In this document: positions 9,916 to 19,089 of the stretch, in pieces
Position numbering within the stretch: position 1 is the stretch's first letter
How the letters are laid out: the number at the start of each line of letters is the position of its first letter
Origin: CAYXVF01 sp964468125
GTDB taxonomy: Bacteria > Myxococcota > XYA12-FULL-58-9 > CAYXVF01
DNA: 64,000 nt
Assembly (NCBI GenBank): GCA_964468125.1
Contig: CAYXVF010000001.1
Span: forward strand, 1-64,000
Reading direction: 5' to 3'
Notes under the pieces: model-generated
The model's input: only the letters and a program-made list of their open reading frames with translations
Database searches by the model: none
Told to the model about the DNA's origin: nothing
Made by a program: the position numbers and the translations under genes

Positions 9916-10628
9916 CAGTTCTCCGTCAGCTCGAGGAAGACTTCCTCGAGCTTCTTGCCCGAGTGTTGCTTCAAGAGCGCGTCGAGCGCGCTGTCCGCGA
10001 CGATGCGTCCCCGGTTGATGATCACGACGCGTTCGCAGGTGGCGGTGACCTCCTGCAGAATGTGCGTCGAAAGCACGACCGTGTGGTCACCGGCGAGCTC
10101 GCGAATGAGGTCGCGCACTTCACCAATCTGCCGCGGGTCGAGCCCCACGGTGGGCTCGTCGAGAATCAAGACCTCTGGGTTCCCGAGCAGGGCTTGCGCG
10201 AGACCCGTGCGCTGCTGAAAACCCTTCGAGAGGTTTCGGATCAGCCGGCGGGACACCTCACCGAGCACGACCCGCTCCACGACCCGCGCGACTTCCCGGG
10301 TGAGTGCCTCACCGCGCAGGCCCTTCAAACGCCCGACGAAGCGAAGATACTCGGTGACGGTCAGATCCGGGTAGACAGGCGGCACCTCGGGCAAATAGCC
10401 GACCCGCCGTTTCACCTCCCGAGGCGACTCCATCACATCAAACCCCGCGAGCTTCGCCTGCCCCGCACTCGCGGGGAGCGCACCGGTGAGGATCCGCATC
10501 GTCGTGCTCTTCCCGGCACCGTTCGGGCCCAGAAATCCGACGATCTCCCCTTTTCGCACCGCGAAGGTCACGTCTTCGATCGCGACGAAATCGCGGTAGC
10601 GCTTGGTGAGGCATTCGATCTCGATCAT
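9915..10628 (-). CDS. ABC transporter ATP-binding protein, GldA-like
   Basis: 237 residues: Walker A GPNGAGKST, signature around LSKGFQQRTGLAQ, Walker B VLILDEPTVGLDP, and the switch histidine in LSTHILQEV. The signature has SKGFQQR where LSGGQ is usual, as in many ABC-2 exporters (KGMRQR type). The frame extends to 10679 but that would overlap mgtE; the ATG at 10628 (MIEIECLTKRY) leaves a 7-base gap after the mgtE stop and matches the family. Energises the downstream permease. Confidence 0.93.
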   Translation of the reverse strand: MIEIECLTKRYRDFVAIEDVTFAVRKGEIVGFLGPNGAGKSTTMRILTGALPASAGQAKLAGFDVMESPREVKRRVGYLPEVPPVYPDLTVTEYLRFVGRLKGLRGEALTREVARVVERVVLGEVSRRLIRNLSKGFQQRTGLAQALLGNPEVLILDEPTVGLDPRQIGEVRDLIRELAGDHTVVLSTHILQEVTATCERVVIINRGRIVADSALDALLKQHSGKKLEEVFLELTEN

Positions 10629-10635
10629 CACGTCG

Positions 10636-11982
10636 TCAGAGAAGAAGCACCGTGCATGTGAGGTAGATCGAAACCGCAAGAATGTCGCAGCTCGTGGTCA
10701 CCAGCGGCCCGGACGCGATCGCCGGATCGACGCCGATCCGCTTGAACAAGCTCGGCACCCCTACCCCAACCAACGCGGCCAACATCATTGCGAGCGGCAG
10801 GGACACCATCAGCGCTACGCCCAGACGGACATCGCCGTACTGGGCCATGCTGTACACCATCACCACCAGTCCCACGACCGTGCCCATGATGAGCCCCACG
10901 AACAGCTCGCGTCCAAAGGAGCGCCCCAAGGTGCTGAAGTCGACTTTGCCGATCGCAAAGCCTCGGGTCACGATCATTGCGGATTGTGAGCCGATGTTAC
11001 CGCTCATGGCCATGAGCACCGGAACGAACGAGGCGAGCATCACGACATCCGCAACGCTCATGTCCCTGCCAATCAACGTCTGCAAGAACCCCGCCCCGAG
11101 TGCCCCGAGGAGCGATGAGCCGAGCCAGGGCAGCCGTAGCGCCGCGATGCGGAGAGTACTGCCGCCGTAGACCAGGTCCTCGGCGGAAGCACCGGTCATC
11201 TGCAGCATGTCTTCGGACGCCTCTTCCTGTAGGACGTCATGAATGTCGTCGAAGGTGATGCGGCCGAGCAGGACGCCGTCTTCGTCGACGACCGGCACGC
11301 TGACCACGTCGTATTTCCCAAAGAGCCTAGCGACCTCTTCCTGATCCATCTCGGGCGTGACCTGAATCGAGGGCTCTTCCCCGAGCAGGTTCACCGGTGT
11401 ATCGGGCTTGGCGAGGATCAGCTCCTCGAGGGAGACCACACCGACCAGACGCCCCCCGTCATCGACGACGTAGGCGGTGTAGATGTCCTCGATCTCCTCG
11501 TCTTCCTTCGCACGACGAAGCTCCTCGATCACGTCTTTCACCGGGGTTCCGCTCGTAACGCGGAAGACCTCGGTCTGCATGATGCCGCCGGCGCTGTCTT
11601 CGTCGTACTCGAGGAGCTTGATGATGTCCGGATCGTTCAGGGCCTCGAGGACCGCTTCCTGCTTGTCTTCGGGCAGGTGGACGATGACGTCGGCTGCATC
11701 GTCCGTCTCGAGCTCCTCGAAGGCGCTGACGAGGCGTTCCACCCGGAGCAGCTCCCCCAACCGCTCGCGCAATCCTTCGTCCAGGTCGGCAAGGACTTCG
11801 CCAAGATGCTCCGGTGGAAGCTCACGGGTGATCGCAGCCCAGTGTTGCTCTCCGACGATGTTGAAGAGCTCGGCGATGTCCGCCGGATGGAGCAGACGCA
11901 GGTAAGCCTGCAACGCGGGTTCCGCGTCCGGCTCGAAGAGCGACTCGATGTCGACGTCGCTCATGTCTTCTCTGCGCTCCAT
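10636..11982 (-). CDS. mgtE: MgtE-family magnesium transporter
   Basis: 448 residues. Order: N-terminal MgtE domain (LHPADIAELF, VIVHLPEDKQEAVLEAL), two CBS domains (about residues 135-258), a plug helix, then the membrane domain (about 280-448) with MSGNIGSQSAMIVTRG and DPAIASGPLVTTSCD, the latter carrying the conserved pore aspartate. Family members are Mg2+ channels gated by Mg2+ binding to the N and CBS domains. The ATG at 11964 (MSDVDIESL) is an alternative start. It sits 78 bases downstream of prmC; no M-box-like leader is evident in that short gap. Confidence 0.95.
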   Translation of the reverse strand: MERREDMSDVDIESLFEPDAEPALQAYLRLLHPADIAELFNIVGEQHWAAITRELPPEHLGEVLADLDEGLRERLGELLRVERLVSAFEELETDDAADVIVHLPEDKQEAVLEALNDPDIIKLLEYDEDSAGGIMQTEVFRVTSGTPVKDVIEELRRAKEDEEIEDIYTAYVVDDGGRLVGVVSLEELILAKPDTPVNLLGEEPSIQVTPEMDQEEVARLFGKYDVVSVPVVDEDGVLLGRITFDDIHDVLQEEASEDMLQMTGASAEDLVYGGSTLRIAALRLPWLGSSLLGALGAGFLQTLIGRDMSVADVVMLASFVPVLMAMSGNIGSQSAMIVTRGFAIGKVDFSTLGRSFGRELFVGLIMGTVVGLVVMVYSMAQYGDVRLGVALMVSLPLAMMLAALVGVGVPSLFKRIGVDPAIASGPLVTTSCDILAVSIYLTCTVLLL

Positions 11983-12060
11983 CGTGTGCGAGTCGTGTCA
12001 GAGTCTGTTGCTTCTCGCAAGTGCGGCTGTACCGCAGGGGCGCGACCCCATTGAGCTGCT

Positions 12061-12894
12061 CTAGCGTTCGACGAGCGCGATCCGCGGGATCCCCTGAAGG
12101 TCATCCACGAAGCGCACATCGGTTGCGAGCTCTCGCACCGCCTCGGCCTGCCCGAGACCGAGCTCAAAGGCGATGAGCCCCGGTGAATCGAGCCACGAAG
12201 GGCCTTCCCGGACCAGGCGACGGATCACGTCGAGGCCATCTTCGCCCGCATAGAGGGCACTCGACGGTTCGTGCAACCGAACACGGTCTTGGAGACGGGG
12301 ATCCTTGAGCGGCACATAAGGAGGGTTCGACGCGATGACGTTGAAGCGCCCCGCGGAGGGAAAGACATCGGCTTCGAGCCACTCAGTCCTGTCATTGACA
12401 GCCAAGGCTTCGGCGTTTCGCGCGGCAACCTGCAACGCAGCGCTCGACGAGTCCGTACCCACGATTCGCGCCTCGGGCAGCTCGCAGGCGAGGGTGATCC
12501 CAATGCAGCCAGAACCCGTCCCGACATCGAGAATCGAAGCCACGGAATGGGACTTGGCCCACTCGAGGACTGCATCCACGAGGTGCTCCGTCTCCGGGCG
12601 GGGGACGAGCACGTCCGGCGTCACCTCAAAGCGTCGTCCGTAGAACTCCTTTTCCCCCAAGATGTAAGCCACCGGCTCTATTCCAGCACGTCGGCGCACG
12701 AGCTCTCGGTAGCGGGCGAGCTCCTCTTCGCTGAGCGGCCGGTCGTATTGGGTGTAGAGCTGAACCCGACCAATCGAGAGGACCGAGGTAAGGAGGACCT
12801 CCGCGTCGAGGCGTGCGGTTTCGATCCCCTTTGTCGCAAAGAACTCTTTCGTGACCCGCAAGATGGACTCGATGGTCCACGTCTCAGGCGCCAT
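12061..12894 (-). CDS. prmC: peptide chain release factor N5-glutamine methyltransferase
   Basis: 277 residues. SAM-binding motif ILDVGTGSGCIG (about 121-132) and catalytic NPPY at 190-193, with the N-terminal helical domain of the family (GIEPVAYILGEKEFYGRRF). Methylates the Gln of the GGQ motif of release factors. It overlaps the 3' end of prfA, its substrate gene, by 11 bases, the usual bacterial pairing, so the two are probably co-transcribed and coupled. Confidence 0.96.
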   Translation of the reverse strand: MAPETWTIESILRVTKEFFATKGIETARLDAEVLLTSVLSIGRVQLYTQYDRPLSEEELARYRELVRRRAGIEPVAYILGEKEFYGRRFEVTPDVLVPRPETEHLVDAVLEWAKSHSVASILDVGTGSGCIGITLACELPEARIVGTDSSSAALQVAARNAEALAVNDRTEWLEADVFPSAGRFNVIASNPPYVPLKDPRLQDRVRLHEPSSALYAGEDGLDVIRRLVREGPSWLDSPGLIAFELGLGQAEAVRELATDVRFVDDLQGIPRIALVER

Positions 12895-13966
12895 CGGTGG
12901 TCTCTTCGAGCCCCTTTAGCTGCTCGGTCTGGTGATGGGTGCGCAGAGCGGTGACAACACCGTCGAGATCACCCCCGAGTATTCCTGGCAGGTTGTGCAC
13001 GGTCAGTCCGATCCGGTGGTCGGTGAGACGGTCTTGGGGAAAGTTGTAGGTGCGGATCTTTTCCGAGCGGTCGCCGCTCTTCACCATGCTTTTGCGCTCG
13101 GCGGCGAGCTTTGCCTCTTCTTCCGCTCTTTTCTGATCCGCCAAGCGCGAACGCAAAACCTTGAGCGCCTTTGCTCGGTTTTTGTGCTGGCTCTTCTCGT
13201 CCTGACAGGTGACCACGAGCCCCGTCGGAATGTGCGTGATGCGTACCGCCGAGTCGGTGGTGTTGACCGACTGGCCCCCGGGACCGCTCGAGCGGTAGAC
13301 ATCGATGCGCAGGTCTTTCGGATTGATCTCGAGGTCGGTCTCCTCCGCTTCGGGCAAGACAGCGACCGTAGCCGCCGAGGTGTGAATCCTGCCTTGCGTT
13401 TCCGTGGCCGGAACGCGCTGTACCCGGTGCACCCCGGACTCGAACTTGAGGGTGGAGTAGGCGCCATCCCCCTCCACGAGCGCGACGACCTCTTTCAGTC
13501 CCCCTTGCGAGCCCTCGGAAGACGAGAGGATCTCGACCCGGTACCCGCGAGATTCAGCGTAGCGGCTGTACATGCGAAACAGGTCGCCCGCGAAGAGGGC
13601 CGCTTCGTCACCGCCCGTCCCGGAGCGGATCTCGAGGATCACATTCTTTATGTCGTTCGGGTCTTTCGGCAGCAGCATGAGTTGAAGCTGCGACTCGAGC
13701 GCGTCGCGACGTTTGCGAAGGCCTGCGAGTTCTTCCTTGGCGAGGGCGGCCATCTCCGCGTCGTCGCCCGCAGCAAGCTCTTCATTCCCTTCGATGTCGT
13801 GGGTCACCTTCTTGAGCTCGCGGACCGCCTCGACCACAGGCTCGAGCTCCCGATGCTCGCGATTCAGCGCGCGAAACTTCTGCTGGTCGTTGACGATTTC
13901 GGGGTTTGAGAGCATCGCGTTGAGCTCGTCGTAGCGATGCTCTACGCCCTCTAGCTTTTCGAGCAT
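12884..13966 (-). CDS. prfA: peptide chain release factor 1
   Basis: 360 residues, standard RF1 length. The codon-recognition tripeptide PAT (186-188, in RVPATETQGRIHTSAAT) identifies RF1 rather than RF2; GGQ at 230-232 (SSGPGGQSVNTTDSAV) is the peptidyl-tRNA hydrolysis motif. Recognises UAA and UAG. First gene of the run prfA-prmC-mgtE-ABC on the minus strand. The start at 13966 (MLEKLEGVEHRYDEL) matches the family. Confidence 0.97.
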   Translation of the reverse strand: MLEKLEGVEHRYDELNAMLSNPEIVNDQQKFRALNREHRELEPVVEAVRELKKVTHDIEGNEELAAGDDAEMAALAKEELAGLRKRRDALESQLQLMLLPKDPNDIKNVILEIRSGTGGDEAALFAGDLFRMYSRYAESRGYRVEILSSSEGSQGGLKEVVALVEGDGAYSTLKFESGVHRVQRVPATETQGRIHTSAATVAVLPEAEETDLEINPKDLRIDVYRSSGPGGQSVNTTDSAVRITHIPTGLVVTCQDEKSQHKNRAKALKVLRSRLADQKRAEEEAKLAAERKSMVKSGDRSEKIRTYNFPQDRLTDHRIGLTVHNLPGILGGDLDGVVTALRTHHQTEQLKGLEETTDGA

Positions 13967-14000
13967 GGCTGCTGGCTCTAAGGGATTTCCGACGCGCGGG

Positions 14001-14903
14001 TCAAGGCGCGGGTTCGGTCAACAGGACGCCGCCGCCCCCGCGAACCTCGACGGGTCCGTCGTCGGGCTCCGCCACGACCACGTCGCCAAAGGCGAGGGCC
14101 TCATCGCCCCGCGCACCTCGGAGCGTGACGTCGCCCGAGTCAGCGACGAACACGCGCAGGAGCGAGGCATCGAGGGTGCTTCCTGCCGGGCAGGCACGCA
14201 TCTCAAAGCAGGGTCCGACGACTCGGTCGCGCCTGGTGCGCGGAGGCCCGAAACGCTCGAAGTCGACGGAGGCGATCGCTTGCTCGAGATGAAGCTCGCG
14301 GGGTTTGCCGTCGAGTCCCATGCGTCCCCAGTCGTAGACCCTGAACGTCGTGGCGGAGGGTTGCTGGGCTTCGAGGAGCAAGTAGCCCGGGCCGATGCTG
14401 TGCAGCGTTCCAGGTGCGATCGGGATCATGTCCCCAACCCGTGGCCGCAGCTCGTAGAGCCACTTGCGTACGGTCCCACCCTCGGCGGCGAGTTTCAGAG
14501 TCTGCCCGTCCAGACCTGGATAGTGCCCGGCGAGGATCGCCGAGTCCGTACCTTTGTCGACGATCAGCCAGGCCTCGCTCTTCGGTTTGCCTTCGCCCAG
14601 TTTCTCGCATGCCGCTTCGTCCGGGTGCACTTGGACCGATAGGAAGTCAGTGGCGTTGATCCACTTGAGCAGGAATGGAAACTCCCCTTCAGCGCTTCCG
14701 CCGAGCAGACCCGCCTTCCAGAGCTCGCTGAGTGTCTTGCTTTCGTGGTGTCCCCGCTGCACGCGGCTGTCGTAGTCGTCGAAGCTCGCGAGCTCCCAGG
14801 ACTCGCCAATGGGGCCATCGGGGATTCCGGTGCGACCGAGCTGCTCGGCGATGGCTCGACCGCCCCAGGGGGCTGTCTTGTAGGTCGGCAGAAATCGAAG
14901 CAT
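14001..14903 (-). CDS. manA: class I mannose-6-phosphate isomerase
   Basis: 300 residues, like the short Bacillus-type enzymes. Interconverts mannose-6-phosphate and fructose-6-phosphate in the cytoplasm, feeding GDP-mannose and glycan synthesis. Metal-ligand positions are visible: SVQVHPDE (Gln91, His93), KSEAW (Glu110) and APGTLHSIG (His168). N-terminal PTYKTAPWGG and IGESWELAS are also typical. The gene lies 34 bases upstream of prfA on the same strand, so some co-transcription is possible. Confidence 0.93.
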   Translation of the reverse strand: MLRFLPTYKTAPWGGRAIAEQLGRTGIPDGPIGESWELASFDDYDSRVQRGHHESKTLSELWKAGLLGGSAEGEFPFLLKWINATDFLSVQVHPDEAACEKLGEGKPKSEAWLIVDKGTDSAILAGHYPGLDGQTLKLAAEGGTVRKWLYELRPRVGDMIPIAPGTLHSIGPGYLLLEAQQPSATTFRVYDWGRMGLDGKPRELHLEQAIASVDFERFGPPRTRRDRVVGPCFEMRACPAGSTLDASLLRVFVADSGDVTLRGARGDEALAFGDVVVAEPDDGPVEVRGGGGVLLTEPAP

Positions 14904-15075
14904 GGGCTACCTGCCAGAATATCGAGCCCGCGCCCACCTCGCAACCACGAGTAGGGCGCACGCCGGGACGGCGCGTGGGAGCACCAGGAACGGCGATATT
15001 GGGGGAGGCAGGAGGCGGGAGTACGGCGTATCGGCCCGCGGGCACGAAGACCCGCGGGACACGATACGTTGGAGC

Positions 15076-15387
15076 TTACCAGCGCGCGGGGCGGTCGTTG
15101 CCACCGTGGCGCGGGCCACCGCGTGAGCGGTTGTCGCGCGACTTCTCTTCCGCGATGTTGACGCGGATCGTGCGGCCGTGCTGCGAGGTGCCGTCGAGCT
15201 CTTGCATGGCGGCTCGGGCCTCTTCCGGCGTGGACATGGTGACGAAGCCGAAACCGCGCGAGCGGCCAGTGTCTCGGTCAGAGATCACCTTGGCTTCAAC
15301 GATGGTGCCAAACGCCGCGAAGAGACTATGCAGGTCTTCGCTGCTGACGTTCCAATCCAGGCTTCCAACAAACAACTTACTTGACAT
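15076..15387 (-). CDS. RRM-domain RNA-binding protein
   Basis: 103 residues, one RNA recognition motif plus a short tail. RNP2 is KLFVGSL (4-10) and RNP1 is RGFGFVTM (44-51); the C-terminus is Arg/Gly/Asn-rich (SRDNRSRGGPRHGGNDR), like the glycine-rich RNA-binding proteins of cyanobacteria and myxobacteria. Probably binds single-stranded RNA; relatives are often cold-inducible. A good Shine-Dalgarno (AAGGA, seven bases before ATG) lies immediately after two tandem hairpins, so translation is likely controlled by the leader. Confidence 0.95.
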   Translation of the reverse strand: MSSKLFVGSLDWNVSSEDLHSLFAAFGTIVEAKVISDRDTGRSRGFGFVTMSTPEEARAAMQELDGTSQHGRTIRVNIAEEKSRDNRSRGGPRHGGNDRPARW

Positions 15388-15398
15388 TCATTTTCCTT

Positions 15399-15514
15399 GG
15401 TCCGTTCCCGGACCGCTGCGGTCATCGACCGCACACTAACTCCGAACGTCGATTCCTGACGTGCGGCGCTCCGGGCATGGGCCCCGGAGTCTCGGTTCTC
15501 CTCCTCATGAGGAG
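15399..15514 (-). promoter_or_regulatory. structured 5' leader of the RRM gene
   Basis: Reading toward the gene: a perfect 14-bp palindrome CTCCTCATGAGGAG (15501-15514); a hairpin with stem CTCCGGG/CCCGGAG (15469-15489); a 7-bp stem TGCGGTC/GACCGCA with a 3-base loop (15417-15433); and, two bases further, a 6-bp stem GGTCCG/CGGACC with a GGAA (GNRA-type) tetraloop (15399-15414). The last hairpin ends directly against the Shine-Dalgarno. The rest of the 270-base gap shows no convincing gene. Confidence 0.5.
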
Positions 15515-15657
15515 CGATCTACTTTGGAAATACGAAAGAAGGCTTCGGACTGCGGATGCAGGAAGGAAGGGATCTATCGTTCTTCTTCAGTGAACGTGAC
15601 GAGTTCTATGAACTTATCGAGCTCGCACTACAAGCAGAATCGACATCGGTTCTGCGT

Positions 15658-16401
15658 TCACCGGTTCAACAGCTCGCGCCGGAGGAAGGTCGTAACCTGT
15701 TCGAGGGCTTCCTCGAGGTGCTCGCGCCGAGTGAAGCGGTGGTCGGCGCCTTCGAGCTCCAAGAGCGACGCGCGACGGGCCGCGCAGGCGATGTCGTGGG
15801 CGTCACTCGTGGGTACAACCTCGTCTTCAGTGCCATGGATCACGAGGATCGGCGCCAGAAGGACGGAGACCGCTGACGGCACATCGTGGCGCTCGGCGTC
15901 TTCGAGAAATCCCACGCTGATCCGACCTTGCTCGCTATCGATGTAGCCCCGCTCGCGCCAATCGCGCGCCTGCACCGGATAACGCTCTTCCACCGCCGAG
16001 GGATAGGCAACGGCGGCGAGGGTCGCGAGTGCCACCACGCGCTCATCCCGAGCGGCGGTCAGAAGGGCCACCGCCCCGCCCATGCTCGAGCCGAACAGAC
16101 CGATGCGTTGAACGCCCCGGGCCCAAAGCCATTCGATCACTGCGTCGAGGTCTTCGATTTCGTGGCTGTAGCTGAGGTCGAACAGCTCGCCGTCCGATTC
16201 GCCCCGGCCGGCGAAGTCAAACCGCAGCGCCGGCAAACCCTCCCTCGCTAGCCGCTCGGCGAGCGCAACGTGTTTTGGGCTGTCCTTCGTGGAGAGCATG
16301 CCGTGACACAGAATGGCTGCAACCTCGCCCTTGAGCGCTCCGTGCAGGGCTCCGGCGAGACGCTGGCCACGTCGATTGGTGATGGACAGGGATTCGGTCA
16401 C
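15658..16401 (-). CDS. alpha/beta hydrolase (serine aminopeptidase / esterase type)
   Basis: 247 residues. Nucleophile elbow GSSMGG (Ser106), acid Asp193 in VIHGTEDEVVP, and His221 in EGADHRF complete a catalytic triad. The sequence around FDFAGRGESDGE and the C-terminal TTFLRREL resemble the cytoplasmic BAAT/DLH-like and serine-aminopeptidase S33 groups. Its start is 4 bases after the Memo-family gene, so the two form an operon. Substrate unknown; no secretion signal. Confidence 0.88.
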   Translation of the reverse strand: MTESLSITNRRGQRLAGALHGALKGEVAAILCHGMLSTKDSPKHVALAERLAREGLPALRFDFAGRGESDGELFDLSYSHEIEDLDAVIEWLWARGVQRIGLFGSSMGGAVALLTAARDERVVALATLAAVAYPSAVEERYPVQARDWRERGYIDSEQGRISVGFLEDAERHDVPSAVSVLLAPILVIHGTEDEVVPTSDAHDIACAARRASLLELEGADHRFTRREHLEEALEQVTTFLRRELLNR

Positions 16402-16405
16402 CGGG

Positions 16406-17254
16406 TCAAAACGCCATTCCCGCGTAGCTGACGAAGGTCGGGTCGTCGTGCACGCACGCGCTGCAATAGTGCGACAAGAGGACCGGGTCCAGTGGTGCGT
16501 CCCGATAGGAACGGACGGCGCTCATCGCCGCGGACACCGCGCCGGGGCAGCACGCGTTTCGATGCGCCTGCGCTTCCTCGATCAGGCCCCGCGCGTCACC
16601 GTCGAGCACGCGGTTTATGAAGCGACGATCGTTGTGCTCGAGCACCCAATCGACCGCCGCCGGTCCCGCGGGTTCAAAGGAAAAGCCCGGTCCATAGTGG
16701 GTGAGGTCGGTCGACCCGACGAACACCGCGTCACGTCCGAGCTCTCGCGCAGCGCGGGCCACGCGCTCGCCGAGGAGCAACGCGCTGTCGTCGGCGGCCG
16801 CGCCCAGCATCGCGAGCCTGGCTCGCGGAAAGAAGTGGCGCACGAACGGCATCTGCAGCTCTGAGCCATTGTCAGGATGGACCGGCTCGAGGGGCTCCTC
16901 CCGCCAGCGTAGACCGTCGAGGTCTAGACGTTGCAGGAACTCCTGGTCCACCGCGAGATCTCCCACCGGCGTCTCCCAGGTGTCCTCGTGAAACACCGTG
17001 TGCGGGGAGCGTGGCCCCAGGTGATTGCCAAACACGACGACGAGATGCGCGTCCCCGTGCGCCTCCGCGAGCGTCGCGAACGCCGAGGCCGCCGCGTCTC
17101 CAGAGAAGCGCCACCCCGCGTGGGGCGAGAGGATGCCCCGGAAGTCGCCTTGCCCGGTGGATGCAACTGCGGCATGAGACTGCAACGCCGCACGGCAGGC
17201 GCGCTCTTCCGCGGGGTACCATCGACCGGCGAGATGTGCGCGCCTTCGCTGCAT
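16406..17254 (-). CDS. Memo-family protein (AmmeMemoRadiSam system protein B-like)
   Basis: 282 residues, the usual Memo length. Diagnostic motifs: SPHAGWRFSG (His45), FGNHLG (His78), HPDNGSELQMPF, and SHYCSACVHDDPTFVSYAG near the C-terminus. These His/Cys positions match the metal site of human MEMO1. In bacteria the family is often encoded with an AMMECR1 protein and a radical-SAM enzyme; neither is adjacent here. It is the first gene of a two-gene unit with the alpha/beta hydrolase. Biochemical role in bacteria is not established. Confidence 0.9.
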   Translation of the reverse strand: MQRRRAHLAGRWYPAEERACRAALQSHAAVASTGQGDFRGILSPHAGWRFSGDAAASAFATLAEAHGDAHLVVVFGNHLGPRSPHTVFHEDTWETPVGDLAVDQEFLQRLDLDGLRWREEPLEPVHPDNGSELQMPFVRHFFPRARLAMLGAAADDSALLLGERVARAARELGRDAVFVGSTDLTHYGPGFSFEPAGPAAVDWVLEHNDRRFINRVLDGDARGLIEEAQAHRNACCPGAVSAAMSAVRSYRDAPLDPVLLSHYCSACVHDDPTFVSYAGMAF

Positions 17255-17307
17255 GCACTGACCATAATGAAAAATCGCACGAGTGCGAAAACTCCTTGGA
17301 AGTCCGG

Positions 17308-19074
17308 ATGAAGAACCGCAGCTGCGCTGGGCCCCTCGCGTCCCCCCGTCGACTCCTCCTCTCTACGCTGCTGTCCCTCCTCACCGCCTGCAGCGGTGCA
17401 AAGACGGAGGGGCGCGGGCCCCACGAAGGGCCCAAAGCGGAATCGATGCCGCTCGAAGTGACCGAGGCAAAGGCCGAATATTTCGCCCAGGCCTTCCCAA
17501 ATGCCTCACGCTTCGTCGGCCGGCGCATTCCCAAAAGCCTGATCAAGACCGCCAACAAGGGCAACGATGTCTACGTCGAGGCGAAGGACGAATCGGGCAA
17601 TACGGTCGGCTACCTGCGCGATTTTCTCGGTCCGGTCACGACCAACGAAGCCTGCGAGTGCAGCCCGATTCAGATCACCCTCGCTTTCGACGCGGAGAAG
17701 CGCTTCTCGACCCTGATCGCCCCGGGACCGATCTACAAGTGGGGCGAGAAGCCCATGACCGACGACGAGATCGGGCGTCTGATCGAAATCGTGAAGTCCC
17801 CGCACCCCTCGCTCCTCGAGGCTTCGGGGCCCGATACGCTGATCGACATCAAGAGCGGCGCGACCAAGAAGGAGTACGCAGAGCACGTGGTCACCCGCGC
17901 GGCGCTCACGAGCCAGAGGTTGGCCCAGCTCGCCGTGGACACGGCCTCGGTGCTGAACCGCGCTCCCCTGAAGCGCGACCAGCAGCGACTCGAAGCCCTG
18001 ATGGCGCAGGAAAACACGCAGGACGTCGCCTATCTCGATTCGGTTGCGCGCTTCGTCCGTGACGCGGAGAGCGATGAGCTGCGGGGCGAGGCCTACCGCC
18101 AGCTCGCCCGCGCCTACCCGACGCTCGCCGGCGAAACCCCGTCGACGCTGGTGGAGGATGTGCTTCTCAACGCCGCCGTCGACCGGGAGCTCCGGGTGCA
18201 GGCCTGCTATCTACTGGCACAGGAAGGGTTGCGCGCGAGCATGACCGAAGACTGTGCCTCGCGCAGCTCCGCCACCTCGGACCAACCGCTCGAGGCTCGG
18301 CTCGCAGGCACGGTCGCTTTCAACGGCGGCCACTACGCCGAAGCGCTCCGGACCCTCGAGCCCGCCGCCCTCGTGATCAGCCACCTGGTGGATCCGGGCC
18401 TGCACTACCGTCTCGGCAAAGCGGCCCGAGAGAGCGGCGACGACATTCTGTCCTGCTCCGTGGGCAAGAAGCTCTACCAGGATGCGCCCCTCTACCCCGG
18501 CGTCGAGGAGCTGCTCGAGTCTTGCGAATACGGGCGTGGGGTCGCGGCCCTAAAGCGCGAAATCGAGACGATTCGCAAGCAGCGCGTCTTGAACGGCGAG
18601 CATCCGAGCGAAGAAGAAGTACCGACCCTGAACCTCGAGACCGACCGGTTCGAGCCCATCGAGACGAATATGGCAAAGGACGGGATGATCACCGTCGCAG
18701 TCTTCTTTGCCACCTGGTGTCCCCATTGCCAGCGCGAGCTTCCAAAGCTCGTCGAATTCGAGAAGAGCATCGCCTCCGATCCTGCTCTTCAGGGCAAGGT
18801 ACGGGTGGTCGCCGTTCGCACCCTGATCGAGCGCGAGACGGAGAACTACGCGAAGTGGAAAGAGCGAATGAACGTGAGCTTCCCGATCTACACCGATCCG
18901 GCGATGGGCACCGCTTTCGCAGCCTTTGCCCGCAGCCAGGGCGTCGACCGTCCGGGGGTGCCGCTCGTGGCCCTCGTGGACGAGACCGCGGACGTTCGTT
19001 TCATTCTGAACAGCTACGAGTACAGCGACACGGGCAAGGAGCTTCGCTGGCTGATCAACGAGATCCGCGACTGA
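17308..19074 (+). CDS. lipoprotein with C-terminal thioredoxin-like (TlpA/ResA) domain
   Basis: 588 residues. Signal peptide with lipobox LLTAC (Cys28), then a long helical region (about 60-440) with TPR-like spacing, and a thioredoxin-fold domain with the redox motif WCPHC (Cys471/Cys474) in VAVFFATWCPHCQREL. Probably an envelope-anchored thiol-disulfide oxidoreductase or redox sensor. The frame is open from 17011, but the ATG at 17308 gives a clean lipoprotein signal and has GGAAG 5 bases upstream. The kinase-GGDEF gene begins 16 bases downstream, possibly in one operon. CPHC is closer to DsbA/TlpA types than to classical CGPC thioredoxin. Confidence 0.88.
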   Translation: MKNRSCAGPLASPRRLLLSTLLSLLTACSGAKTEGRGPHEGPKAESMPLEVTEAKAEYFAQAFPNASRFVGRRIPKSLIKTANKGNDVYVEAKDESGNTVGYLRDFLGPVTTNEACECSPIQITLAFDAEKRFSTLIAPGPIYKWGEKPMTDDEIGRLIEIVKSPHPSLLEASGPDTLIDIKSGATKKEYAEHVVTRAALTSQRLAQLAVDTASVLNRAPLKRDQQRLEALMAQENTQDVAYLDSVARFVRDAESDELRGEAYRQLARAYPTLAGETPSTLVEDVLLNAAVDRELRVQACYLLAQEGLRASMTEDCASRSSATSDQPLEARLAGTVAFNGGHYAEALRTLEPAALVISHLVDPGLHYRLGKAARESGDDILSCSVGKKLYQDAPLYPGVEELLESCEYGRGVAALKREIETIRKQRVLNGEHPSEEEVPTLNLETDRFEPIETNMAKDGMITVAVFFATWCPHCQRELPKLVEFEKSIASDPALQGKVRVVAVRTLIERETENYAKWKERMNVSFPIYTDPAMGTAFAAFARSQGVDRPGVPLVALVDETADVRFILNSYEYSDTGKELRWLINEIRD

Positions 19075-19089
19075 GGCGCTGAGTTCTGG

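Noticed and set aside
15556..15657. Possible small plus-strand gene beginning RDLSFFFSERDEFYELIEL
   Set aside because: Reads rather like protein and has lower GC, but it runs antisense into the hydrolase gene without a sensible end, and no start signal was found.
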